Assembly (NCBI RefSeq): GCF_003612055.1
Contig: NZ_RAWB01000022.1
Span: forward strand, 1 to 36,743
Length of the DNA: 36,743 nt
From: Corallococcus llansteffanensis
GTDB taxonomy: Bacteria; Myxococcota; Myxococcia; Myxococcales; Myxococcaceae
Direction: 5' to 3'
This document shows, one piece after another, positions 24,304-30,481 of the stretch (its first letter is position 1; each line of letters starts with the position of its first letter). The translations under genes were made by a program, and so were the position numbers. Below the pieces are notes generated by a model. The model was given only the letters and a program-made list of their open reading frames with translations. It did not search any database and was not told the origin of the DNA.

Positions 24304-25526
24304 GCGGTTCTCCCAACGTTCTGCTGGGGAAAGAGGGAGCGGTCGCGCAGCGCCGCCTGCAACACCAGGGTGGCCGCGCCCACGGCGATGGCCCGCTCCC
24401 CCAGCGCCGAGGTGACGATGCGCGTCTCCGCCATGGACACGGACAGGGCGCGCTGACGCACCGACGCGCGCAAGGGGTCGAGCAGCAGCTCCCCCACCGA
24501 CGAAATCTCTCCGCCGAGGACGACGATGGCGGGGTTCAACAGGTTCAGCAGGCCGCCCACCGCGATGCCCAGCCAGGCGCCCATGCCGTCGATGATCTGC
24601 TTCGCGGCGGCGTCGCCCGCGCGGGCGCCCTCCACCAGGTCGCGCACCGTGGGGCCCTTGCGGCCCCGCGTGCCCATCAGCTCCCGCGCGCGCTCGGTGA
24701 GCGCCGTGGAGCCGATGAGCGTGACGAGGCAACCGCGCAGACCGCACACGCAGAGCGGCCCGTTGGAGTCCACCGCGATGTGACCGATCTCACCGGCCGT
24801 GCCGCCCGCGCCGCGGTACACGTCGCCGTGGATGATGTGGCCGGCACCGATACCGGTGGCCAGCTTGATGTACGTCAGGTCCTCGCCCCCGGAGCCCGCG
24901 CCCCAGAAGCACTCCGACAGCGCGCCGAGGTTCGCGTCGTTGTCCACGAACACCGGCATGTCGAAGGCGGTCTCGAACCACTCCTTCACGTCCACGTTCT
25001 TCCAGGCGGGCAGGATGAGAGGCGACATCTTCCCGGGCGAGGCCGGGTGCACGGGGCTGGGCACGGCCACCCCCATGCCGACCACGGAGCGGCGCGGGAC
25101 GCGTTCAGCGTCCAGGCACTCCTGGATGAGCTCCTTCGCCTTCTGGAGCGACCCTTCCGGATCGCCGCGCACCGCGTGGCTCGCCTTGCTCTGCGTGCGC
25201 ACGCGGCCGCGGAGATCCGTGAGGACCACCGTCACGTGGGAGGCGCCCAGTTCGACGCCCACCAGGCTGAAGGCCTCGTCGCAGAAGCCGATGAGGGTGG
25301 GACGCCGGCCGCCGCGGGAGACCCCGGCGCCAATGCTGCGCACCAGGCCCGCCTGCTCCAGGTCCGCGACAATGGCGGAGACGGTCGACGGACTGAGCTC
25401 CGTGCGCCGGGCGATCTCCGCCCGGGAGATCTGACGCTCGCGCCAGATCATGTTCAGCAGCAGGCCGCTGTTCTGCGCGCGCATGCCCGCCGCATCGACC
25501 GTCAACACCGCCATTCCCGCTCTCAT
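24300..25526 (-). CDS. ROK-family transcriptional regulator
   Basis: This is a 408-aa protein with an N-terminal winged helix (about 15-75: RAEIARRTELSPSTVSAIVADLEQ split across the helices, then a wing with SRGGRRP) and a ROK sugar-binding domain. The kinase-type phosphate loop is degenerate (VELGASHVTVVL), VDNDANLGA is kept, and the zinc motif reads GH, then CVCGLRGC (about 257-266). The Glu that usually follows the last Cys by two residues is Val here. It probably represses the operon and is released by glucose or a beta-glucoside. It is the second operon gene, 48 bp after the lipoprotein gene, so it is likely autoregulated. ATGs at 25514 and 25484 are alternative starts. Confidence 0.92.
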   Translation of the reverse strand: MRAGMAVLTVDAAGMRAQNSGLLLNMIWRERQISRAEIARRTELSPSTVSAIVADLEQAGLVRSIGAGVSRGGRRPTLIGFCDEAFSLVGVELGASHVTVVLTDLRGRVRTQSKASHAVRGDPEGSLQKAKELIQECLDAERVPRRSVVGMGVAVPSPVHPASPGKMSPLILPAWKNVDVKEWFETAFDMPVFVDNDANLGALSECFWGAGSGGEDLTYIKLATGIGAGHIIHGDVYRGAGGTAGEIGHIAVDSNGPLCVCGLRGCLVTLIGSTALTERARELMGTRGRKGPTVRDLVEGARAGDAAAKQIIDGMGAWLGIAVGGLLNLLNPAIVVLGGEISSVGELLLDPLRASVRQRALSVSMAETRIVTSALGERAIAVGAATLVLQAALRDRSLFPQQNVGRTA

Positions 25527-25574
25527 CGTCCGCTCACGTTCCGTTGTGCCGCCTGGTTCAGGCGCGGTGGGAAA

Positions 25575-26333
25575 TCAATGCCACTGGATGTCGTCGAGGA
25601 ACAGCACGAGCGGGGCCACGTCCAGCCCGCCCGCCGACCAGCCGAAGCCCGCCGCCACTTCGGTGTAGCGGACCCTGCTGATGTCCAGCGTGTACTTCGT
25701 GGGCTCCTTGGTCAGGGTGACGTTGATCTTCTTCTCGAAGCCGTCCTTGGACTTGTCCCCGTAGCCCACGAAGAAGTCGACGACCTCGCCGCCCGTTCCG
25801 CCCCAGGCGTAGAAGGACACCGACTTCGCGCCGTCCGGCACGAGGAAGCCCTTCTCCGGCTTGTCCGGCCAGTTGCCTTCCGGGTACTGCCAGAAGATGC
25901 CGGCCCAGGCGTCCCCGGTGCCCACGCGGGTCGCGGTGATCTTGTGGCAGTTGCCCAGGGCCGCTCCCGGCCGCGGCGTGGCGCAGACGGCCTCGTCCAC
26001 GATGCCGCCCGGCTGACTGCCGGCGCCCATGTAGCCGCTGGCCGCCCAGGTGCCGTCCACCGCCAGGGGGAACGCCGACTGCGGGCCCGCATCGGTGCCC
26101 GCGTCCGTCGTGGTGCCCGCATCGGTGCCGGCATCCGTCGTGGTGCCCGCATCGGTGCCCGCGTCCGTCGTCGTGCCTGCATCGGCGCCCGCGTCCGTCG
26201 TCGTGCCCGCGTCGACCTTGGTGCCTGCGTCGGGCGTCGACGTTTCCTCGGGATCACATGCGCCAATGAGCCCCGCGACCGCGAAAACTCCGGCGGCCGC
26301 CCACGTCCACGCGAAACGCTTGTTGCGATGCAT
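25575..26333 (-). CDS. Lipoprotein with TDAG-repeat linker and carbohydrate-binding-like domain
   Basis: This is a 252-aa lipoprotein with a signal peptide ending in VAGLIGACDP (Cys26) and a strong AGGAGG ribosome binding site about 8 nt upstream. Residues of about 35-82 are a flexible linker of repeated DAGTDAGTTT units. The C-terminal domain (about 88-252) is a beta-sandwich: WAASGYMGAGSQPGGIVDE, AWAGIFWQYPEGNWPD, KSVSFYAWGGTGGEVVDFFV, TKYTLDISRVRYTEVAAGFG and the closing LVLFLDDIQWH. Ending on LDDIxW is typical of galactose-binding-like or CBM folds. It is the first gene of the glucan operon and resembles in design the jelly-roll lipoprotein near the operon's end. A surface glucan-binding role is likely but unproven. 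Confidence 0.82.
   Translation of the reverse strand: MHRNKRFAWTWAAAGVFAVAGLIGACDPEETSTPDAGTKVDAGTTTDAGADAGTTTDAGTDAGTTTDAGTDAGTTTDAGTDAGPQSAFPLAVDGTWAASGYMGAGSQPGGIVDEAVCATPRPGAALGNCHKITATRVGTGDAWAGIFWQYPEGNWPDKPEKGFLVPDGAKSVSFYAWGGTGGEVVDFFVGYGDKSKDGFEKKINVTLTKEPTKYTLDISRVRYTEVAAGFGWSAGGLDVAPLVLFLDDIQWH
26085..26220. repeat. 30-bp tandem repeat encoding DAGTDAGTTT
   Basis: About four and a half copies of a 30-bp unit run from 26091 to about 26220, with single-base differences mostly at codon third positions (gcc/gcg, atc/gtc). They encode the linker of the lipoprotein and keep frame, so copy-number change would only alter linker length. Confidence 0.85.
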
Positions 26334-26729
26334 GCGATCCCCTCCTGGTTGGTCTTGCTGCGATGACTTTGTTCTTACGACGAAGAAATCAAAGGTAGTT
26401 GGAAGTCGCCGCTCGCATGCTGCAATGCGTCACCTTCGCCGCCGTGCGTCAGAGGAGAAGAACTCTCCTCTGTCACCCTGGGCCCCTGCTGCCTGGAGCC
26501 GTCCCGCGTCCCCGCCATCGCGAACACATGCGAGTTCGTTCGATTGCCGAAGGAATACCAGTCCCCTTCACTGATTTGCAAGTACGTGACGGAGCCGTAC
26601 ACCCGGTAAAAGAAGGCCCTGCCACCATCGGCGACGGTTGGATCCGGGTGACGCAGTTCGTCGGAAGTGGCGGCCGGCCCGGTCATGCCAAGGGCAGACA
26701 CAGGCGCCGCATCAACCCCAGACAGCGCT
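26334..26729. other. 396-bp intergenic region, promoter region of the beta-glucan operon
   Basis: This gap lies between the REC gene stop and the first operon gene. It is less GC-rich than its surroundings. It holds the AGGAGG ribosome binding site at its left end, a 9-bp inverted repeat (26450-26472) and CGCAT...ATGCG arms (26414-26429). A 108-codon minus-strand frame with a GTG start crosses it but has no recognisable family or ribosome binding site. I could not find a convincing sigma-70 or sigma-54 promoter by eye. The operon promoter must lie here or upstream within the REC gene. Confidence 0.6.
26450..26472. promoter_or_regulatory. Inverted repeat upstream of the glucan operon, candidate ROK operator
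   Basis: CAGAGGAGA and TCTCCTCTG form a perfect 9-bp inverted repeat around five bases, 117-139 bp before the first operon start. There is no following T-run on either strand, so it is unlikely to be a terminator. As a dyad ahead of an operon with its own ROK regulator it is a reasonable operator candidate. Confidence 0.38.
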
Positions 26730-27095
26730 TCAGTGCCTCGGCGGTTTGCCGATGATGTCGTGGACCAGGGAGAGGAGCTGATCGATGTCGAAGGGCTTGG
26801 GCAGGAAGCCCGCGCACGGCAGGTGCTGCCAGAACTCCGCGGGGCTGGCGCTCATCATCACCACCGGGACGTCGCGCAGCCTGGGGTCGCGCAGCATCGC
26901 GTCCAGGACGCCCGGGCCGTTGAGCAGCGGCATCATGTAGTCCAGCAGCACCAGCGACGGGCGCTCGAGCGCCATCCGCTCCAGGGCCTCGCGACCGTTG
27001 AGCGCGGTGGCGGTGGAGTAGCCCTCGTCCGACAACAGATCGCGGACGGCCTCCACGATGCCGAACTCGTCGTCGACGATGAGGACGGGCCCCAT
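26730..27095 (-). CDS. Single-domain response regulator (REC)
   Basis: This 121-aa CheY-like receiver has no output domain. The acidic pocket is IVDDEFG (Asp8, Asp9, Glu10), the phosphoacceptor is Asp52 in VLLDYMMP, the switch Ser82 is in MMSAS, and the conserved Lys100 is in FLPKPFD. The start at 27095 gives the canonical REC N-terminus and lies 2 bp after the stop of the KaiC-like gene, so the two are co-translated. It probably relays phosphoryl signals by protein contact, with the KaiC-like ATPase as the obvious partner. Longer readings of the frame run into the KaiC-like gene and are not used. Confidence 0.93.
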   Translation of the reverse strand: MGPVLIVDDEFGIVEAVRDLLSDEGYSTATALNGREALERMALERPSLVLLDYMMPLLNGPGVLDAMLRDPRLRDVPVVMMSASPAEFWQHLPCAGFLPKPFDIDQLLSLVHDIIGKPPRH

Positions 27096-27097
27096 GG

Positions 27098-28660
27098 TCA
27101 GGTCCCTCGGCGCTTGCGGACGGTTTGGCGTGGCTTGGAGCCGGCCGCCTTCTTCGAGGCGCTCTTGCGGGCGGTGCGGCGCGGCTTCGCGAGCGGGGTC
27201 GGCTCCGGGGCCCTCGTGCGCGCGAGCCCCGTCATCAACATCTGTCCTTCCACGAGGGGCTGCCCCACCCGGAGCCCCGTGCCGGTGATGTGCAGCTCGC
27301 GCAGCGACGTGTCGTAGTCGCTGTTGCGCACCTTCAGCACCGCGAGGAAGCGGCGCAGCCCGGAGTGCAGCTCCACCAGGCGCAGGAACAGGATGTTCTC
27401 CGCCACCATGGAGATGCCCTTGAGGGGGAACTTCACCTCTGGACCGAAGGCGCTGGTGGACTCGGCGGTGTAGAGCAGCGTCACCTCGCGCACCCGGCAC
27501 TCGTTCACGAGCGCCGCCAGGAAGCGCGCCACCCGGGCATTGCGCGGCGAGGCGCGGCGAAGCGCCTCGTAGCCATCCAGGAAGATGCGGCGCACCCGCC
27601 CGCTGCGGATGGTGGTCAAGAGCTCGATGCCCAGCTTGTCGAGGATGTTCTCCGTGGGCGGCCGGAAGCTCACCTCCAGGTCCCCGCGCTCCATCAACGG
27701 CTGCAGGTGCAGCCCCACCCCGGCCGCCTGGGCGAGCATCCGCTCCGGCGCGTCGTAGAAGGCGAAGTAGTGGCCCCGCTCGCCCCGGCGAGCCCCTTCC
27801 GCGAGGAAGCTCAGGCCCAGGAGCGTCTTGCCGCTGCCCGGGGGGCCCAGGAGGATGGTGGTGGAGCCCGCGGGCACGCCGCCCTTGAGCATCTCGTCCA
27901 GGCCGGGCACGCCCAGGGCGTCGCGTTCGCGCATCCCCGCGCCGGGCACCAGGTGCCCGTCCACGAGCGACTCCAGGCGGGGATAGACGGTGAGGCCGTC
28001 GCCGGTGATCTCGAAGCCGTGCTGGCCCAGCTTGTAGGCGCTGCCCCGGAACTTGCGGACGCTGATCTCACGCAGGGTGCGCACGCCGAAGGTGCGCTGC
28101 TGGAGCAGCATCAGGCCGTCCACCATGGTGTGCTCGGCGCGCAGGCCCTTCTCGCCGCCGGTGGTGAGCACCAGCGTGGTGCAGCCGATGAGGCCCGTCA
28201 CGACCTGGAGGCCGTGGATGAACTTCTTGAGCGCCTGGCGCGACGGGGCCATCTCCTCGGCCGCCAGCATCCCGTCCAGCACGAGCAGCGAGGCCTTGTG
28301 CGCTCGCACTTCCTTGCGCACGAGCTGCGCGAGCGCCTCCAGCCCTCCCTGTTCCAGGATGGAGAAGGCGCTCAGGTAGTTGATGGCGCCCGACACCAGG
28401 GCCGGATCGAAGAACGACAGCGTCTGGAGGTTGCTCACCAGGTCCGTGTGCGACTCGGCCAGGAGCGTCAGGTACAGGACCCGGCGCCCCTGGGCCGCCT
28501 GATGGAAGCAGATCTGGCTGGCGAGGATGGTCTTGCCCGCGCCCGGCAGCCCCAGGAGCATGTACATCCGGCCCTTGCGAAGGCCTCCGCAGAGCAGCGT
28601 GTCCAGGCCGGGAATGCCCGTGGACAGCCGGTCCTCCTCGCGTGGACCCCCCGGAATCAT
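27098..28660 (-). CDS. Two-domain KaiC-like ATPase
   Basis: This 520-aa protein has a duplicated RecA/KaiC fold. Domain 1 (about 10-240) contains STGIPGLDTLLCGGL and Walker A GLPGAGKT (37-44), then SLLVLDGM as Walker B. Domain 2 (about 248-475) contains GVPGLDEMLKGGVPAGS and Walker A GPPGSGKT (about 272), then RIFLDGYEAL. The last 35 residues are a Lys/Arg-rich tail (KPRRTARKSASKKAAGSKPR), unusual for KaiC and possibly nucleic-acid- or membrane-binding. AAGGAA precedes the ATG. No KaiA or KaiB is present, so circadian function is not implied; such proteins are usually signalling ATPases. The coupled REC gene suggests a phosphorelay-linked switch. Confidence 0.9.
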   Translation of the reverse strand: MIPGGPREEDRLSTGIPGLDTLLCGGLRKGRMYMLLGLPGAGKTILASQICFHQAAQGRRVLYLTLLAESHTDLVSNLQTLSFFDPALVSGAINYLSAFSILEQGGLEALAQLVRKEVRAHKASLLVLDGMLAAEEMAPSRQALKKFIHGLQVVTGLIGCTTLVLTTGGEKGLRAEHTMVDGLMLLQQRTFGVRTLREISVRKFRGSAYKLGQHGFEITGDGLTVYPRLESLVDGHLVPGAGMRERDALGVPGLDEMLKGGVPAGSTTILLGPPGSGKTLLGLSFLAEGARRGERGHYFAFYDAPERMLAQAAGVGLHLQPLMERGDLEVSFRPPTENILDKLGIELLTTIRSGRVRRIFLDGYEALRRASPRNARVARFLAALVNECRVREVTLLYTAESTSAFGPEVKFPLKGISMVAENILFLRLVELHSGLRRFLAVLKVRNSDYDTSLRELHITGTGLRVGQPLVEGQMLMTGLARTRAPEPTPLAKPRRTARKSASKKAAGSKPRQTVRKRRGT

Positions 28661-28804
28661 CAGACGGTTCCTTCCTGGGCGCCGCGCGCCGAACTGGGCC
28701 GCGAGCGACGGTCCTGGTGACTCCTTAGTCCAGCCGTTTTTGAAAACATCAACAATCTGGGAAGCGCTCGCTGGTGGACAGCACGCCCGCGGCCCGCTGG
28801 CTGC

Positions 28805-29581
28805 TTACCGGGCGGAGTGGAGGTCCGGCGGCGCGAGCACCCCGCTCCCCGTCAGCGGCTTGAGGGACGCGCGCAGGGCTTCAATCTGGGCGCGCGCCAG
28901 GTCCTTGAGCCTCTCCACGTCGTCCAGGGTCATCCCCTTGGTGGAGATGGGCGTGCCCACCGTCACGAGCCCCCGCGAGGTGGCGAAGCGCCACGAGTGC
29001 TTGGGCAGCGCGAGCCGCGTGCCGCTCACCGCCAGGGGCAGCACGTCCGCCTGGGCCTCGATGGCGAGCCGGAAGGCGCCGTCCTTGAAGGGCAGCAGGT
29101 CCTCCGTCTTGGAGCGGGTGCCCTCCGGGAAGATCATCACGGGCATCCCCTTGGCGAGCCACGCCTTGCAGCGCCCCATGGCGCCGGTGGCCGAGTCCCG
29201 GTCGCCGCGCTCCACCGGGATGTCGCCGGCCATGCTCATCATCCAGCCCACCACGGGCACCCGGAAGAGGCTCTTCTTGCCCAGCCACTTCATCTCCCAC
29301 GGCAGGTGGGAGATGAGGAACGGATCCGCGTTGGACTCGTGGTTGCTCACCACCACCGTGTTGGGCGCCACCCGGTCCGGGATGGGGCCGTGCGTGCTGA
29401 AGCGCCAGAAGGGCGTGAGCTTCGCGGCGGTGAAGCCGATGAGCCGGAAGCAGCGCCCCGCCACGTAGCGGCGCTTGTCGAACAGGCCGGTGAAGATGAA
29501 CAGGGTGAGCTGGATGAAGAAGCCCACCAGGGCCACGAGGCCCACCTCGATCCAGGTCCAGATGGAGAGCAGTGCATTCAT
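28805..29581 (-). CDS. plsC: 1-acyl-sn-glycerol-3-phosphate acyltransferase
   Basis: This is a 258-aa membrane enzyme that adds the second acyl chain to lysophosphatidic acid to make phosphatidic acid. Residues of about 10-34 form a hydrophobic N-terminal segment. The catalytic HX4D is in SNHESNADPF (His81, Asp86), the glycerol-phosphate site is FPEGTRSK (Glu153, Gly154), and DIPVERGDRDS is the third family block. The start at 29581 is chosen because the upstream frame runs into the exonuclease gene. It lies 29 bp after xth, probably as one transcript. Other lysophospholipid acyltransferases share these motifs, so the exact acyl acceptor is not certain. Confidence 0.9.
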   Translation of the reverse strand: MNALLSIWTWIEVGLVALVGFFIQLTLFIFTGLFDKRRYVAGRCFRLIGFTAAKLTPFWRFSTHGPIPDRVAPNTVVVSNHESNADPFLISHLPWEMKWLGKKSLFRVPVVGWMMSMAGDIPVERGDRDSATGAMGRCKAWLAKGMPVMIFPEGTRSKTEDLLPFKDGAFRLAIEAQADVLPLAVSGTRLALPKHSWRFATSRGLVTVGTPISTKGMTLDDVERLKDLARAQIEALRASLKPLTGSGVLAPPDLHSAR

Positions 29582-29610
29582 GAGGGGTGTCCCTTGGGCA
29601 CGATGGGGTT

Positions 29611-30396
29611 TCAGGAGAGGACGGCGGGATCCAGGTCCACGCTCACCGGGCAGTGGTCCGACCCGTGGACCTCCGGGTGCACCGCGGCCTTGCGCACGTA
29701 GCCGAGTGCCGCGGGCGTGGCCAGCACGTAGTCGATGCGCCAGCCGATGTTCTTCTCGCGCACGCCCGCCCGCTGGCTCCACCAGGAGTAGTGGCCGCCC
29801 GCCGGGTTGAAGTGGCGGAAGGTGTCCACCCAGCCCGCGCGGATCCACCGGTCGAACTCCTCGCGCTCCTCCGGGCGGAAGCCGCTCGTCTCGCGGTTCT
29901 CGCGCGGGCGCGCCAGGTCGAGGTCGCGGTGGGCCGTGTTGAAGTCGCCCATCACGAGTACGCGCTCGCCGTCGCGCAGCGGCTTCTCCAGGCGATCGAA
30001 GAGGCGACGGTAGAAGTCCAGCTTGAAGGGAATGCGGCTCAAGTCCCGGTCCTTCCCGTTGCCATTGGGGAAGTAGCCGTTGACGACGGTGAGCCGGCCG
30101 AAGCGGGCGAACTGGAGGCGCCCTTCCGCGTCCATGGCGGGCACGCCCAGGAGGGTGTCCAGGTCGTCGGGTTCATGGCGGCTGAAGAGGCCCACGCCGC
30201 TGTAGCCGGGGCGCTCCGCGGCCACGAAGTGGGTCTTCCAACGGCGGGGGGCGCGCACCTCGGCGGGGAGCTGCTCCACGCGGGCACGGACCTCCTGCAG
30301 CCCCACGATGTCCGCCCGGGCCCTGGACAGCCACGGGAGGAACCCCTTGCGGTGGATGGAGCGCAGACCGTTGACGTTCCAGGAGACGACTCGCAC
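29611..30396 (-). CDS. xth: Exodeoxyribonuclease III / AP endonuclease
   Basis: This is a 261-aa base-excision-repair enzyme of the exonuclease III (EEP) family, of normal length. It begins MRVVSWNVNGLRSIH with Asn7, followed by IVGLQEVRA (metal ligand Glu35), GYSGVGLFSR, VNGYFPNGNG, VLVMGDFNTAHRDLDL (the DxN pair), WRIDYVLAT and the terminal HGSDHCPV (Asp247, His248). It cleaves DNA at abasic sites and removes nucleotides from 3' ends in the cytoplasm. It is the first gene of a short unit with plsC, and the hairpin at 30433-30464 separates it from the upstream lamin-tail gene. Confidence 0.95.
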   Translation of the reverse strand: MRVVSWNVNGLRSIHRKGFLPWLSRARADIVGLQEVRARVEQLPAEVRAPRRWKTHFVAAERPGYSGVGLFSRHEPDDLDTLLGVPAMDAEGRLQFARFGRLTVVNGYFPNGNGKDRDLSRIPFKLDFYRRLFDRLEKPLRDGERVLVMGDFNTAHRDLDLARPRENRETSGFRPEEREEFDRWIRAGWVDTFRHFNPAGGHYSWWSQRAGVREKNIGWRIDYVLATPAALGYVRKAAVHPEVHGSDHCPVSVDLDPAVLS

Positions 30397-30432
30397 GCCC
30401 CCGCTTATGGCGAAAGCGCGCGGGTATTTCCA

Positions 30433-30464
30433 GCCCCCACCGTCCCTGGAAGGACGATGGGGGC
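30433..30464 (-). terminator. Candidate terminator hairpin after the lamin-tail lipoprotein gene
   Basis: A 13-bp stem (30464-30452 with 30445-30433) has a 6-nt loop and one G-U wobble that pairs only in minus-strand RNA. It sits 18 nt after the stop of the lipoprotein gene. No U-tract follows, so efficiency is uncertain. Confidence 0.5.
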
Positions 30465-30481
30465 CGGCCCTACTCAGTGCG

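Noticed and set aside
24304-24747. N-terminal extension of the GH16 frame to 24747
   Set aside because: It lies inside the ROK gene, is His/Arg/Gly-rich, and the ATG at 24303 gives a lipoprotein signal peptide with an ATGA overlap.
26375-26701. 108-codon minus-strand frame in the operon's upstream gap
   Set aside because: It starts with GTG, has no ribosome binding site and no recognisable family. A short aromatic stretch (GDWYSFGNRTNSHVF) looks gene-like and could be a relic, but that is too little to call.
28661-28804. Possible sigma-70 promoter for the KaiC-like gene (TTGATG, 17 bp, ACTAAG on the minus strand)
   Set aside because: The -10 element matches the consensus at only three of six positions; too weak to list as a feature.
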